A DNA stretch of 64,000 bases from Pseudomonas frederiksbergensis (GTDB lineage Bacteria > Pseudomonadota > Gammaproteobacteria > Pseudomonadales > Pseudomonadaceae), in the NCBI RefSeq assembly GCF_900105495.1, contig NZ_FNTF01000002.1:967501-1031500 (forward strand). The letters are read 5' to 3'. The first letter of the stretch is position 1, and the number at the start of each line of letters is the position of its first letter. The notes beneath the pieces were generated by a model that had not been told where the DNA came from, searched no databases, and saw only the letters and a list, made by a program, of their open reading frames with translations. Below are positions 54,219 through 64,000 of this stretch, piece by piece. A program made the position numbers and the translations under genes.

Positions 54219-55168
54219 TGTGCAGCCTCCAGCTTAGCCAACACTTCGTCACGCAGGTCCGGGGTCGCCATCGGGAAGCCCAGCTTGGCGCGAGCCAGCA
54301 GATAGGCTTGCGCAACGGAACGCGCGAGGGTGCGGACACGCAGAATGTATTGCTGACGCGCGGTCACCGAAATCGCCCGGCGCGCATCCAGCAGGTTGAA
54401 GGTATGGGACGCCTTCAACACCATTTCGTAGCTCGGCAATGGCAGCGGCTGGTCGAGTTCGATCAGGCGCTTGGCTTCACTTTCGTAGAAATCGAACAGT
54501 TCGAACAGCTTCTCGACGTTGGCGTGTTCAAAGTTGTAGGTCGACTGCTCCACTTCGTTCTGGTGGAACACGTCGCCGTAGGTCACCTTGCCGAACGGGC
54601 CGTCAGCCCAGACCAGGTCGTAGACCGAGTCCACGCCTTGCAGGTACATGGCCAGGCGTTCGAGGCCATAAGTGATCTCGCCGGTCACCGGGTAGCACTC
54701 GATGCCGCCCGCTTGCTGGAAGTAAGTGAACTGCGTCACTTCCATGCCATTGAGCCAGACTTCCCAGCCCAGGCCCCAGGCGCCCAGTGTTGGCGATTCC
54801 CAGTTGTCTTCAACAAAGCGAATGTCGTGGACCAGCGGGTCCAGGCCGACATGCTTGAGGGAGCCCAGGTACAGTTCCTGGAAGTTGTCCGGGTTCGGCT
54901 TCAGCACGACCTGGAACTGGTAGTAGTGCTGCAGACGGTTCGGGTTTTCGCCGTAGCGGCCGTCAGTCGGGCGACGACTGGGCTGCACATAAGCGGCGTT
55001 CCAGGTTTCCGGGCCAATGGCGCGCAGAAACGTGGCAGTGTGGAAAGTCCCGGCGCCTACTTCCATATCGTAGGGCTGAAGTACCACGCAACCTTGCTCG
55101 GCCCAGTATTGCTGGAGGGCGAGGATCAAGTCTTGGAAGGTACGCACGGCTGGCGTAGGCTGGCTCAC
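54215..55168 (-). CDS. glyQ: Glycine--tRNA ligase alpha subunit
   Basis: The 317-residue catalytic subunit, with [46 protein letters not shown] at the start and the conserved [25 protein letters not shown]. The start at GTG 55168 (SQPTPAV) has AGGTGA upstream. Divergent from tag with 81 bp between, which must hold both promoters. Confidence 0.97.
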   Translation of the reverse strand: MSQPTPAVRTFQDLILALQQYWAEQGCVVLQPYDMEVGAGTFHTATFLRAIGPETWNAAYVQPSRRPTDGRYGENPNRLQHYYQFQVVLKPNPDNFQELYLGSLKHVGLDPLVHDIRFVEDNWESPTLGAWGLGWEVWLNGMEVTQFTYFQQAGGIECYPVTGEITYGLERLAMYLQGVDSVYDLVWADGPFGKVTYGDVFHQNEVEQSTYNFEHANVEKLFELFDFYESEAKRLIELDQPLPLPSYEMVLKASHTFNLLDARRAISVTARQQYILRVRTLARSVAQAYLLARAKLGFPMATPDLRDEVLAKLEAAQ

Positions 55169-55249
55169 GAAATTCACCTGTTTCTTGGGCTGCGATTTAA
55201 AGAGCGGGAGTATACCCGATTCGGTCCTGCGCACGCCCCCTGGAGCCTT

Positions 55250-55807
55250 ATGCCACGCTGCTTTTGGTGTTCTGAAGATCCGCTGTACATGGCTTATCAC
55301 GATCAGGAGTGGGGCACGCCGCTACGCGATGCGCAGGGATTGTTCGAGTTGCTTTTGCTCGAAGGGTTCCAGGCCGGCCTTTCCTGGATCACCGTGTTGC
55401 GCAAACGTGAGCGATATCGCGAAGTGCTGTTCGGCTTCGACGTACAGCGCGTGGCGCAAATGAGCGACGCCGAAATCGATGAATTGATGCTCGATCCGGG
55501 CATCATTCGCAATCGCCTCAAACTCAATGCAGCCCGGCGCAATGCCCAGGCCTGGCTGGCGCTGGAGGACCCAGTTGCGTTTCTCTGGTCCTTCGTCGAC
55601 GGCAAGCCTGTGATCAATCATTTCAAGGATCGCAGCGAAGTGCCGGCCGTGACGCCGACCGCCGTGGAGATGAGCAAAGGCCTGAAAAAGGCCGGCTTCA
55701 CGTTCGTCGGTCCGACTATTTGTTACGCACTGATGCAGGCCTCGGGCATGGTCATGGACCACACCCGGGATTGCGATCGCTACGCGGCGCTGGCGAACGG
55801 CGGTTAG
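55250..55807 (+). CDS. tag: DNA-3-methyladenine glycosylase I
   Basis: This 185-residue repair enzyme excises 3-methyladenine. It has the zinc-snap Cys and His at the N-terminus ([22 protein letters not shown]), [22 protein letters not shown] core, and the second zinc pair in DHTRDCDRY. The start at 55250 has GGAG 6 nt upstream; the much longer in-frame ORF upstream is antisense to glyQ/glyS and not coding. Confidence 0.95.
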   Translation: MPRCFWCSEDPLYMAYHDQEWGTPLRDAQGLFELLLLEGFQAGLSWITVLRKRERYREVLFGFDVQRVAQMSDAEIDELMLDPGIIRNRLKLNAARRNAQAWLALEDPVAFLWSFVDGKPVINHFKDRSEVPAVTPTAVEMSKGLKKAGFTFVGPTICYALMQASGMVMDHTRDCDRYAALANGG

Positions 55808-55847
55808 AATAGCCGCCTCGCGCACAGCACAAGATCAGGAGTGACCT

Positions 55848-56735
55848 GTGGATAAGTTGAAAGGCGCCTTGCTGGTAGGCGCTCTGCGTCTGTTTGCCTT
55901 GCTTCCGTGGCGGGCAGTACAAGCCGTGGGCTCGGTCATCGGCTGGGTCATGTGGAAAACCCCGAACCGTTCCCGCGATGTGGTGCGGATCAATCTCGCC
56001 AAGTGTTTCCCGGACATGGACCCGGCCGAGCGTGAGCGTCTGGTCGGCCAGAGCCTGAAAGACATCGGCAAATCCCTGACCGAAAGCGCCTGTGCCTGGA
56101 TCTGGCCGGCCCAGCGCTCCATCGACCTGGTGCGTGAAGTCGAAGGGCTCGACGTATTGAAGGACGCACTCGCCTCCGGCAAAGGTGTCGTCGGCATCAC
56201 CAGTCACCTGGGCAACTGGGAAGTGTTGAACCACTTCTATTGCAACCAGTGCAAACCGATCATTTTTTATCGTCCGCCAAAGCTGAAGGCTGTGGATGAT
56301 TTGCTGCGCAAGCAGCGGGTGCAATTGGGCAACCGGGTGGCCGCTTCCACCAAGGAAGGCATCCTCAGCGTCATCAAGGAAGTGCGTAAAGGGGGGGCAG
56401 TGGGCATTCCCGCTGACCCGGAACCGGCCGAATCCGCCGGGATCTTCGTGCCGTTCTTCGCCACTCAGGCGCTGACCAGTAAATTCGTACCGAACATGCT
56501 GGCTGGCGGCAAAGCGGTCGGCGTGTTCTTGCATGCCCTGCGATTGCCGGACGGTTCGGGTTACAAAGTGATTCTCGAAGCCGCGCCAGAGGCCATGTAC
56601 AGCACCGATACCGAAACGTCCTGCGCGGCCATGAGCCAGGTGGTCGAGCGCTATGTGCGGGCGTATCCGAGCCAGTACATGTGGAGCATGAAGCGCTTCA
56701 AGAAGCGGCCGCCGGGTGAAGAACGCTGGTACTGA
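55848..56735 (+). CDS. Lipid A biosynthesis lauroyl/myristoyl acyltransferase
   Basis: A 295-residue LpxL/HtrB-family inner-membrane enzyme adding a secondary acyl chain to lipid A. It has an N-terminal TM (about 8-25), the catalytic HLGNWE motif near residue 120, and the conserved IPADPEPAESAGIFVPFFATQALTS region. The start is GTG 55848, with AGGAG upstream, and the start codon lies inside a perfect DnaA box (55847-55855). It is 40 bp after tag. Confidence 0.9.
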   Translation: MDKLKGALLVGALRLFALLPWRAVQAVGSVIGWVMWKTPNRSRDVVRINLAKCFPDMDPAERERLVGQSLKDIGKSLTESACAWIWPAQRSIDLVREVEGLDVLKDALASGKGVVGITSHLGNWEVLNHFYCNQCKPIIFYRPPKLKAVDDLLRKQRVQLGNRVAASTKEGILSVIKEVRKGGAVGIPADPEPAESAGIFVPFFATQALTSKFVPNMLAGGKAVGVFLHALRLPDGSGYKVILEAAPEAMYSTDTETSCAAMSQVVERYVRAYPSQYMWSMKRFKKRPPGEERWY

Positions 56736-56752
56736 TGCTGGCTGTGGATAGA

Positions 56753-57067
56753 TCAGTGCGCCTGACGCTCAAGCTTCTTCAGAAACACGGTCATTTCCTT
56801 TTCGGCCTGCTTGTCGCCATGGGCGCGAGCAGCGTCCAGGCCCTGTTCCCACGCCTGACGTGCGGACGCGAAATCCTTCAGCCCCAGATGCGCCTTGCCC
56901 AATAGCTTCCACGCTGCCGAATATTTCGGATCGAATTCGACGCAGCGCTGGAAATGCTCGGCGGCCTTCGCGTATTCCCCAAGATCCAGATAACCCTTGC
57001 CCAGGCCGAAGCGCAGCAATGAGTTATCCACACCCTTGGCGAGCATTTTTTCCAGGGATTCGATCAT
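56753..57067 (-). CDS. Small tetratricopeptide-repeat protein
   Basis: This 104-residue cytoplasmic-looking protein has two to three TPR units (LRFGLGKGYLDLGEYAKAAEHFQRCVEFDPKYSAAWKLLGKAHLGLKDFASARQAWEQGL). It probably mediates protein-protein contact; partner unknown. Homologues sit at the same place in other pseudomonads. It is convergent with the lipid A acyltransferase gene and lies just left of the structured repeat. Confidence 0.9.
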   Translation of the reverse strand: MIESLEKMLAKGVDNSLLRFGLGKGYLDLGEYAKAAEHFQRCVEFDPKYSAAWKLLGKAHLGLKDFASARQAWEQGLDAARAHGDKQAEKEMTVFLKKLERQAH

Positions 57068-57088
57068 TGGTATTTCCCCTCAGTCAGT

Positions 57089-57199
57089 GATCGTTCCCAC
57101 GCTTCGCGTGGGAATGCAGCCCGGGACGCTCCGCGTCCCATCTGAAGCCGAACGCGGAGCGTCCGTTGAGGCATTCCCACGCAGAGCGTGGGAACGATC
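57089..57199. repeat. 111-bp structured repeat, copy B
   Basis: Same length and orientation as copy A (14813-14923). The right arm is identical; the left arm carries a two-base change in its inner loop (CTTC for CTCT), plus about three other differences. It sits between the TPR gene and trkA. Confidence 0.9.
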
Positions 57200-57201
57200 A
57201 G

Positions 57202-58575
57202 TTAGAAGAAGCTCAACCCCACATGGAACAGCTTTTCCACATCCCGAATATGCTTTTTATCCACAAGGAACAGAATCACGTGGTCGCCGGCTTCGATCAC
57301 CGTGTTGTCGTGGGCAATGATCACTTCTTCGTCGCGGATAATTGCGCCGATGGTGGTGCCCGGCGGCAGGCCGATGTTCTCGATGGCCTTGCCGATCACC
57401 TTGCTCGACTTCTCATCACCGTGGGCAATCGCCTCGATGGCTTCCGCCGCGCCGCGGCGCAATGAGTGCACGCTGACGATATCGCCGCGACGCACGTGGG
57501 CCAGCAAGGTGCCGATGGTCGCCAATTGCGGGCTGATGGCGATGTCGATGTCGCCACCCTGGATCAGGTCGACGTAGGCCGGGTTGTTGATGATGGTCAT
57601 CACCTTCTTCGCACCCAGGCGCTTGGCCAGTAGCGAAGACATGATGTTGGCTTCGTCGTCGTTGGTCAGGGCCAGGAAGATATCGGCGTCGGCAATGTTC
57701 TCCTCGATCAGCAAGTCGCGGTCGGAGGCACTGCCCTGCAACACCACGGTGCTGTCGAGGGTGTCCGAGAGATGACGGCAGCGCGCCGGGTTCATCTCGA
57801 TGATCTTCACTTGGTAACGGCTTTCGATGGCCTCGGCCAGACGTTCACCGATCTGCCCGCCGCCAGCGATGACGATGCGCTTGTAGCTCTCGTCGAGCCG
57901 GCGCATTTCGCTCATCACGGCGCGAATATTCGCCTTGGCGGCGATGAAAAAGACTTCATCGTCGGCCTCGATCACCGTATCGCCTTGCGGCAGGATCGGC
58001 CGATCACGCCGGAAAATCGCCGCCACACGGGTTTCGACATTCGGCATGTGCTCACGCAACTGACGCAGTTGCTGACCCACCAGCGGGCCGCCGTAATACG
58101 CCTTGACCGCCACCAATTGGGCTTTGCCTTCGGCGAAGTCGATTACCTGCAAGGCGCCCGGATGCTGGATCAGGCGCTTGATGTAATTGGTGACCACTTG
58201 CTCCGGGCTGATCAGCACGTCCACCGGAATGGCTTCGTTGTCGAACAGCTCGGAACGAGTCAGGTACGCCGCTTCACGAACCCGGGCGATTTTGGTCGGG
58301 GTGTGGAACAGGGTGTGGGCAACCTGGCAGGCCACCATATTGGTTTCGTCGCTGTTGGTTACCGCCACCAGCATGTCGGCGTCGTCCGCGCCGGCTTGAC
58401 GCAGCACCGTCGGCAACGAGCCGCGGCCCTGCACTGTGCGGATGTCCAGCCGATCGCCGAGGTCGCGCAGGCGTTCGCCGTCGGTGTCGACCACAGTGAT
58501 GTCATTGGCCTCGCTGGCCAAGTGTTCTGCCAGCGAACCGCCGACCTGCCCTGCGCCGAGGATGATGATTTTCAT
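57202..58575 (-). CDS. trkA: Trk system potassium uptake regulatory protein TrkA
   Basis: The 457-residue NAD(H)-binding peripheral subunit of the TrkH/TrkG K+ channel. It has two RCK halves: [17 protein letters not shown] at residue 3 and [17 protein letters not shown] near 235, each followed by a RCK-C domain. The channel subunit is not in the window. It lies 21 bp after rsmB. Confidence 0.96.
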   Translation of the reverse strand: MKIIILGAGQVGGSLAEHLASEANDITVVDTDGERLRDLGDRLDIRTVQGRGSLPTVLRQAGADDADMLVAVTNSDETNMVACQVAHTLFHTPTKIARVREAAYLTRSELFDNEAIPVDVLISPEQVVTNYIKRLIQHPGALQVIDFAEGKAQLVAVKAYYGGPLVGQQLRQLREHMPNVETRVAAIFRRDRPILPQGDTVIEADDEVFFIAAKANIRAVMSEMRRLDESYKRIVIAGGGQIGERLAEAIESRYQVKIIEMNPARCRHLSDTLDSTVVLQGSASDRDLLIEENIADADIFLALTNDDEANIMSSLLAKRLGAKKVMTIINNPAYVDLIQGGDIDIAISPQLATIGTLLAHVRRGDIVSVHSLRRGAAEAIEAIAHGDEKSSKVIGKAIENIGLPPGTTIGAIIRDEEVIIAHDNTVIEAGDHVILFLVDKKHIRDVEKLFHVGLSFF

Positions 58576-58596
58576 CCAGTCACTCCTTAAAACCCA

Positions 58597-59907
58597 TTAA
58601 CCGCGTGCGGCGGCGATCTTGATCAACTTGGCGTAGTAGAACCCGTCATGGCCGCCGTCCTGTGCCAGCAATTGGCGACCGTGAGGTTGCTTGATGCCGG
58701 CTTGAGTCGCGAGGTCCAGTTCACGGGCGCCCGGCGTGCGAGCGAGGAAGGCCTCGATGACTTCGGTGTTCTCGGTCGGCAGCGTCGAGCAGGTGGCGTA
58801 AAGCAGAACACCGCCTACTTCCAGAGTTATCCACATGGCGTCGAGCAGCTCGCCTTGAAGCACCGCCAGAGCAGCGATGTCGTCTGGTTGGCGAGTCAGC
58901 TTGATGTCCGGGTGACGACGAATGACACCGGTGGCCGAGCATGGTGCGTCCAGCAGAATGCGCTGGAACGGTTTGCCGTCCCACCAGGTGGCGGTATCGC
59001 GGCCGTCGGCGGCGATCAGCTCGGCGCTCAGGCCCAGGCGTGCGAGGTTTTCCCGCACTCGCACCAGACGCTTGGCTTCCAGGTCCACCGCCACCACGCC
59101 CGCGAGTGCCGGCTCGGCTTCAAGAATGTGGCAGGTCTTGCCGCCCGGTGCGCAGCAGGCGTCCAGTACCCGCTGGCCCGGTGCCAGGTCGAGCAGATCG
59201 GCGGCCAGTTGCGCGGCTTCGTCCTGCACGCTGATCCAGCCTTCGGCGAACCCCGGCAAACTGCGCACGTCGGAAGCGGTGTCGAGAATGATGCCGTCCC
59301 GACTGTAAACACACGGCGTGGCGGCAATGCCGGCGTCGGTCAGCAACCCGAGGTAAGCATCGCGGCTGTGATGCCGACGGTTGACCCGCAGGATCATCGG
59401 CGGATGCGCGTTGTTCGCCGCGCAAATGGCTTCCCACTGTTCAGGCCAGAACGCCTTGAGTGATTTTTGCAGCCAGCGCGGGTGGGCAGTGCGCACCACC
59501 GGATCGTGTTCCAGCTCGGCCAGCAGCGCTTCGCTTTCACGCTGGGCGCGGCGTAGCACGGCATTGAGCAAGGCCTTGGCCCAGGGCTTTTTCAGCTTGT
59601 CGGCGCAACCCACGGTTTCACCGATGGCGGCATGCGCCGGAACCCGTGTGTAGAGCAACTGGTACAGACCGACCAGCAACAGCGCTTCGACATCGGCGTC
59701 GGCTGCCTTGAACGGCTTTTGTAGCAACTTGGCCGCCAACGCCGACAAACGCGGCTGCCAACGCGCGGTGCCGAACGCCAGGTCCTGGGTGAAGCCGCGG
59801 TCGCGATCTTCGACCTTGTCCATTTGTGTTGGCAGGGAACTGTTGAGTGAGGCTTTTCCGTTAAGAACAGCAGCAAGTGCCTTGGCGGCGGCCAGACGTG
59901 GATTCAT
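58597..59907 (-). CDS. rsmB: 16S rRNA (cytosine-967-C5)-methyltransferase
   Basis: This 436-residue enzyme has an N-terminal NusB-like RNA-binding domain (about 1-135) and a SAM methyltransferase domain (about 165-430). Motifs are [15 protein letters not shown] and [19 protein letters not shown] with the catalytic cysteines. It overlaps fmt by 4 nt. Confidence 0.97.
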   Translation of the reverse strand: MNPRLAAAKALAAVLNGKASLNSSLPTQMDKVEDRDRGFTQDLAFGTARWQPRLSALAAKLLQKPFKAADADVEALLLVGLYQLLYTRVPAHAAIGETVGCADKLKKPWAKALLNAVLRRAQRESEALLAELEHDPVVRTAHPRWLQKSLKAFWPEQWEAICAANNAHPPMILRVNRRHHSRDAYLGLLTDAGIAATPCVYSRDGIILDTASDVRSLPGFAEGWISVQDEAAQLAADLLDLAPGQRVLDACCAPGGKTCHILEAEPALAGVVAVDLEAKRLVRVRENLARLGLSAELIAADGRDTATWWDGKPFQRILLDAPCSATGVIRRHPDIKLTRQPDDIAALAVLQGELLDAMWITLEVGGVLLYATCSTLPTENTEVIEAFLARTPGARELDLATQAGIKQPHGRQLLAQDGGHDGFYYAKLIKIAAARG

Positions 59908-60863
59908 TGAGCGTCCGCCGCTTGACCGAGGACGGTGCCGACGGCGAATTTCTCACGACGGCTGTTGAACAAGTCGCTGAAGTTCAGCGCCTTGCCGCCG
60001 GGCAATTGCAGACGAGTCAGACACAGGGCTTGTTCACCGCAGGCGACGATCAAGCCGTCCTTGCTGGCGCCGAGGACTTCACCGGGAGCGCCCTGCCCTT
60101 CGGCGAGGCTGGCGGCCAGAACCTTCAGGGCTTCGCCGTTCAGCGTGCTGTGGCAGATCGGCCATGGGTTGAAAGCGCGAACCAGGCGTTCCAGCTCAAC
60201 CGCCGGACGGCTCCAGTCGATGCGCGCTTCGTCTTTGTTCAATTTGTGCGCATAAGTGGCGAGGCTGTCGTCCTGGACTTCGCCTTCCAAAGTACCCGCG
60301 GCGAGGCCGGCGATCGCCTGAATTACCGCTGGCGGACCCATTTCCGCCAGACGGTCGTGGAGGCTGCCGCCAGTATCTACCGCGGTAATCGGCGTGGTGA
60401 CTTTGAGCAGCATCGGCCCGGTGTCGAGGCCCAGTTCCATGCGCATCACGGTCACACCGCTTTCGCTGTCGCCCGCTTCAACGGCGCGCTGGATCGGCGC
60501 CGCACCGCGCCAGCGTGGCAGCAGCGAGGCGTGGCTGTTGATGCAGCCCAAACGCGGAATATCCAGCACCACTTGCGGCAGGATCAGGCCGTAGGCAACC
60601 ACGACCAGCAAGTCCGGCTTGAGCGCGGCCAATTCAGCCTGAGCGTCTTCGTTGCGCAGGGTTGGCGGTTGCAGCACCGGGATGTTGTTTTCCAGAGCCA
60701 ACTGCTTGACCGGACTTGGCATCAACTTTTGCCCGCGACCCGCCGGACGGTCCGGTTGGGTGTAGACCGCGACGATCTCGTAAGGGCTGTCGAGCAGGGC
60801 CTTGAGGTGTTCGGCGGCGAATTCCGGGGTGCCGGCAAAGACGATGCGCAGTGGCTCAGTCAT
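59904..60863 (-). CDS. fmt: Methionyl-tRNA formyltransferase
   Basis: This 319-residue enzyme formylates initiator Met-tRNA. It has the N-terminal formyl-transferase domain ([35 protein letters not shown] with catalytic His) and the C-terminal OB-like domain. Located between def and rsmB, the usual translation-start cluster. Confidence 0.97.
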   Translation of the reverse strand: MTEPLRIVFAGTPEFAAEHLKALLDSPYEIVAVYTQPDRPAGRGQKLMPSPVKQLALENNIPVLQPPTLRNEDAQAELAALKPDLLVVVAYGLILPQVVLDIPRLGCINSHASLLPRWRGAAPIQRAVEAGDSESGVTVMRMELGLDTGPMLLKVTTPITAVDTGGSLHDRLAEMGPPAVIQAIAGLAAGTLEGEVQDDSLATYAHKLNKDEARIDWSRPAVELERLVRAFNPWPICHSTLNGEALKVLAASLAEGQGAPGEVLGASKDGLIVACGEQALCLTRLQLPGGKALNFSDLFNSRREKFAVGTVLGQAADAQ

Positions 60864-60883
60864 TCAAAAGGTCTCGCAAAAGA

Positions 60884-60908
60884 AAAAGGCTTGCCGCAGC
60901 AAGCCTTT
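60884..60908 (-). terminator. Terminator between def and fmt
   Basis: AAAGGCTTGC-CGCA-GCAAGCCTTT, followed on the minus strand by a T-rich stretch. It suggests that fmt-rsmB-trkA have a separate promoter or depend on read-through. Confidence 0.75.
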
Positions 60909-60920
60909 GAAAGGAGGGCA

Positions 60921-61427
60921 TCAAGCGTTCTGGCGATGGAGCTTTTCCAGTTTCTTCTTGATTCGGTCGCGTTTGAGATTGGACAGGTAGTCGACGAACA
61001 ATTTGCCATTCAGGTGGTCGCATTCATGCTGGATGCACACGGCGAGCAGGCCTTCGGCGATCAGTTCGTAAGGCTGGCCGTCGCGGTCCAGGGCCTTGAT
61101 CCTGACCTTCTGTGGGCGATCGACGTTTTCGTAGAAACCCGGCACCGAGAGGCAGCCTTCCTGGTATTGCTCCATCTCGTCGGTCAGGGTTTCGAACTCG
61201 GGGTTGATGAACACCCGTGGTTCGCTGCGGTCTTCGGAGAGGTCCATCACGACGATACGTTTGTGCACGTTGACCTGGGTCGCGGCGAGGCCGATGCCTG
61301 GCGCTTCATACATTGTTTCAAACATGTCATCGACCAACTGACGCACTTCGTCGTCCACTACGGCCACTGGTTTGGCGATAGTGCGCAGGCGCGAATCGGG
61401 GAATTCGAGGATGTCTAAAATGGCCAT
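60921..61427 (-). CDS. def: Peptide deformylase
   Basis: The 168-residue metalloenzyme removes N-formyl groups from nascent proteins. The three motifs are [17 protein letters not shown] and HECDHLNG, with Cys and two His metal ligands. I start at ATG 61427 ([10 protein letters not shown]); the longer ORF has no RBS. Divergent from the LysM gene. Confidence 0.97.
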   Translation of the reverse strand: MAILDILEFPDSRLRTIAKPVAVVDDEVRQLVDDMFETMYEAPGIGLAATQVNVHKRIVVMDLSEDRSEPRVFINPEFETLTDEMEQYQEGCLSVPGFYENVDRPQKVRIKALDRDGQPYELIAEGLLAVCIQHECDHLNGKLFVDYLSNLKRDRIKKKLEKLHRQNA

Positions 61428-61597
61428 AAGCTCAATTGCTGCACATGTGAGGTAATGTCGGGTCGATGGCCTGGCGGGTCCGAAGATGCAGGCTACCGTT
61501 GTAAAACGTAGCTCCTTCTCTTTTGGTAAAGGGTCAGGAGCGAGCCACGAGGGCTCTGGCGTTCTACGCGAATGCACATAATAAAGGGATTCACCGC

Positions 61598-62623
61598 ATG
61601 AGGAAATCACTACTCGCCTTGCTCCTTCTGGCCTCGGCCGGTTTTGCGCACGGGCAAGTGCAACTCAGGGAAGGTTTTCCACAGCAATACACCGTGGTAT
61701 CCGGTGACACACTCTGGGACATATCCGGGAAATACCTTCGTGAGCCGTGGAAATGGCCGGAGCTCTGGCAGGCCAATCCACAGATCGAAAACCCCAATCT
61801 CATCTACCCCGGCGACTCACTGTCGTTGGTCTATGTCAACGGGCAGCCGCGTCTGACCCTCAACCGCGGCGCTTCCCGGGGCACCATCAAGCTGTCGCCA
61901 CGCATCCGCAGCAGCCCGGTTGCCGATGCGATCCCGAGCATTCCACTGCAATCGATCAACAGTTTTCTGCTGAGCAACCGCATCGTCGACAAGGTCGAGG
62001 ATTTCGACAAGGCGCCTTACATCGTCGCCGGCGATGCCGAACGCGTGCTCAGTGGCACCGGTGACCGAATCTTCGCTCGCGGCCATTTCGACCTGGCTCA
62101 ACCGGTTTACGGCATCTTCCGTCAGGGCAAGGTCTACACCGATCCTGACACTAAGGAGTTTTTGGGGATCAATGCCGACGACATCGGCGGGGGCGAAATT
62201 GTGGCCACTGAAGGCGACGTTGCTACCCTGGCGCTGCAACGCACCACTCAGGAAGTTCGCCTCGGCGACCGCTTGTTCAGCGGTGAAGAGCGCTCCATCA
62301 ACTCGGCCTTCATGCCCAGTGCGCCAAAAACCGAGATCAATGGGCTGATCATCGACGTGCCGCGCGGGGTTACCCAAATTGGCGCGCTGGATGTGGTCAC
62401 GCTGAACAAGGGTCAGCGCGATGGCCTGGTCGAAGGCAACGTCTTGGTGGTGATGAAGACCGGCGAGACCGTGCGGGACCGGATCACCGGTCAACCACTG
62501 AAAATCCCGGATGAGCGCGCCGGTCTGCTGATGGTTTTCCGCACCTACGACAAGCTCAGCTACGGTCTGGTGCTCAATGCATCACGCTCCCTGGCGGTGC
62601 TGGACAAGGTGCGAAATCCTTAA
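61598..62623 (+). CDS. LysM-domain exported protein
   Basis: A 341-residue protein with a signal peptide (about 1-19, ending AHG) and a LysM domain (about 30-80: [28 protein letters not shown]) that would bind peptidoglycan. A long uncharacterised C-terminal part follows (about 100-341). It is conserved at this place in pseudomonads (next to dprA). The ATG at 61598 has AAAGGG upstream. Role in the cell wall is inferred only. Confidence 0.92.
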   Translation: MRKSLLALLLLASAGFAHGQVQLREGFPQQYTVVSGDTLWDISGKYLREPWKWPELWQANPQIENPNLIYPGDSLSLVYVNGQPRLTLNRGASRGTIKLSPRIRSSPVADAIPSIPLQSINSFLLSNRIVDKVEDFDKAPYIVAGDAERVLSGTGDRIFARGHFDLAQPVYGIFRQGKVYTDPDTKEFLGINADDIGGGEIVATEGDVATLALQRTTQEVRLGDRLFSGEERSINSAFMPSAPKTEINGLIIDVPRGVTQIGALDVVTLNKGQRDGLVEGNVLVVMKTGETVRDRITGQPLKIPDERAGLLMVFRTYDKLSYGLVLNASRSLAVLDKVRNP

Positions 62624-62702
62624 CAGGCTCCACAAGTTACCAACAGAGTTATCCACAGCTTATTCCCGTTTGAACGGGGCTCATAACGATCAAGGATGAT
62701 CC

Positions 62703-63803
62703 ATGTCGCTGTCTGCTTTTGCACCGGTTTCCCCTGCGGAACTGGAAGCTCGTTTACGTTTGCATCGCCTGCCGGAACTCGGTCCTGTGCGTTTCAAGAA
62801 ATTGCTTGAGGCCTTCGGCTCGGCGTCCAAGGCTATCAGCGCGCCGGCCAGTGCCTGGCGTTCGCTGGGTTTGCCCCTCGCTTGCGCAGAGGCCAGGCGC
62901 TCCAGTGAAATCCGTGATGGCGCGAGCCATGCATTGGCCTGGTTAGAGCGCCAGGGCCAGCATTTATTGATGTGGGACCAACCTGACTACCCGGCACTGC
63001 TGGCGGAAATCAGTGATGCGCCGCCGCTGTTATTCGTGGCGGGCGATCCCGGCATTCTGGAAAAGCCGCAACTGGCGATGGTCGGCAGCCGTCGCGCTTC
63101 GCGGCCGGGCATGGACACCGCAGCGGCTTTTTCCCGCAGTCTGGCCGGTGCCGGTTTTGTCATTACCAGCGGCCTGGCGCTGGGCATTGATGCCGCCGCC
63201 CATCAAGCCGCTTTGGACGTGGGCGGTCGAACGGTCGGTGTACTTGGCACGGGACTTGAAAAGTTTTATCCACAGCGCAATCGACGGCTGGCAGACGCCA
63301 TGATCGCCTCGGGCAGCGCAGTGCTTTCGGAGTTTCCGCTGGACGCCGGGCCGACCGCCAGTAACTTCCCCCGGCGCAATCGGATCATCAGCGGTTTATC
63401 CCTGGGCGTACTGGTGGTGGAGGCAAGTGTCGCCAGCGGTTCGTTGATCACCGCGAGGCTGGCGGCGGAACAAGGGCGCGAGGTGTATGCGATCCCAGGG
63501 TCGATTCATCACCCGGGCGCAAAGGGGTGTCATCAGCTGATTCGCGACGGCGCGGTGCTGGTGGAAACCATCGAGCATATCCTTGAAGCATTGCGCGGCT
63601 GGCAGCATTTGCCGTTATCCACAGCGACACCTGCGGTGACACATCCGTTGCTCATGCTGCTGCATGCCGCGCCTCACACCAGTGAAGCGTTGTCCGTCAC
63701 CAGCGGCTGGGCCTTGCCGAAAGTGCTGGCAGCGTTGACCGAGCTGGAAATGGACGGCCGGGCAGTCTGCGAAAGCGGGCGTTGGTTTGCGCGGGTGAGC
63801 TAG
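62703..63803 (+). CDS. dprA: DNA processing protein DprA
   Basis: This 366-residue protein loads RecA on incoming single-stranded DNA in natural transformation. It has a SAM-like N-terminal region (about 10-70), the Rossmann-fold core with VGSRRASRPG, GLALGIDAAAH and NFPRRNRIISGLS, and a C-terminal winged-helix domain. Starts 79 bp after the LysM gene; the gap contains a DnaA box (62649) and a small CCCGTT-TG-AACGGG inverted repeat. Confidence 0.96.
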   Translation: MSLSAFAPVSPAELEARLRLHRLPELGPVRFKKLLEAFGSASKAISAPASAWRSLGLPLACAEARRSSEIRDGASHALAWLERQGQHLLMWDQPDYPALLAEISDAPPLLFVAGDPGILEKPQLAMVGSRRASRPGMDTAAAFSRSLAGAGFVITSGLALGIDAAAHQAALDVGGRTVGVLGTGLEKFYPQRNRRLADAMIASGSAVLSEFPLDAGPTASNFPRRNRIISGLSLGVLVVEASVASGSLITARLAAEQGREVYAIPGSIHHPGAKGCHQLIRDGAVLVETIEHILEALRGWQHLPLSTATPAVTHPLLMLLHAAPHTSEALSVTSGWALPKVLAALTELEMDGRAVCESGRWFARVS

Positions 63804-63857
63804 GTTTTATAAGGAAGATCGGTAAACTGCGCAGAGCCTTATTCCGGAGAGTTTTTC

Positions 63858-64000
63858 ATGGTCAACAGTTGGCGTGTGCAACAAGCCGCACGAGCCATTC
63901 GCGCAGGCGCGGTGATTGCCTACCCAACCGAAGCGGTCTGGGGTCTGGGTTGCGACCCGTGGGACGAAGAGGCGGTCTATCGCCTGCTGGCGATCAAGGG
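63858..64000 (+). CDS. tsaC: Threonylcarbamoyl-AMP synthase TsaC (partial, 5' end)
   Basis: The gene runs off the window. The first 47 codons read [20 protein letters not shown] and then [26 protein letters not shown], the YrdC/Sua5 signature for the t6A tRNA-modification pathway. CGGAGAG lies upstream of the ATG. It follows dprA by 54 bp. Confidence 0.93.
   Translation, partial: MVNSWRVQQAARAIRAGAVIAYPTEAVWGLGCDPWDEEAVYRLLAIK

Noticed and set aside
52539..54305. 588-codon + strand ORF opposite glyS
   Set aside because: Antisense shadow of an intact gene.

Overview
The window is about 64 kb of chromosome around the replication origin of a Pseudomonas, most likely from the P. fluorescens group. 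Three things support this: the gene order rpmH-oriC-dnaA-dnaN-recF-gyrB with parAB, atp and glm genes to the left; Pseudomonas-type REP sequences; and 16-bp parS sites of the Pseudomonas type. Almost all genes are intact core genes. I see no prophage, insertion sequence, CRISPR array, tRNA or rRNA.

Region 1 (1-13.2 kb) looks like a zinc-scarcity island. A + strand operon encodes a metal-binding periplasmic protein, a gamma-carbonic anhydrase-like protein, a dihydroorotase paralogue and a threonyl-tRNA synthetase-like protein that lacks its whole catalytic core. After a small DUF3617 gene and two lipid genes (cls, cfa) comes a tightly overlapping minus-strand operon: three SPFH/HflK-HflC-like membrane proteins and a P1B-type metal ATPase resembling HmtA. 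A near-palindrome matching the Zur operator lies directly upstream of it.

Region 2 (13.4-23.3 kb) is accessory metabolism: dihydrolipoyl dehydrogenase, a 111-bp structured repeat, an Lrp regulator diverging from a LysE exporter, a DUF3142 lipoprotein/TPR protein pair, a three-domain flavin/iron-sulfur oxidoreductase, a GST and a LysR regulator.

Region 3 (23.4-39.2 kb, all on the minus strand) holds glmS, its DeoR-type regulator, glmU, the nine-gene atpIBEFHAGDC operon, and parB-parA-rsmG-mnmG. Region 4 (39.2-50.5 kb) is the origin core. There are two origin-like segments, one between mnmG and mnmE and one between rpmH and dnaA. They share sequence and nearly base-exact DnaA-box spacing. Between them lie mnmE, yidC, yidD, rnpA and rpmH; to the right is dnaA-dnaN-recF-gyrB.

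Region 5 (50.7-64 kb) holds lipid A/phospholipid acyltransferases, gmhB, glyQS, tag, a TPR protein, a second copy of the 111-bp repeat, trkA, rsmB-fmt, def, a LysM protein, dprA and the start of tsaC. Genes mostly point away from the origin. The 9-mer TTATCCACA occurs 29 times by my reading, only between 18.9 and 63.6 kb, mostly on the leading strand. I counted and aligned by eye, so coordinates of short motifs and start choices deserve a computational check.
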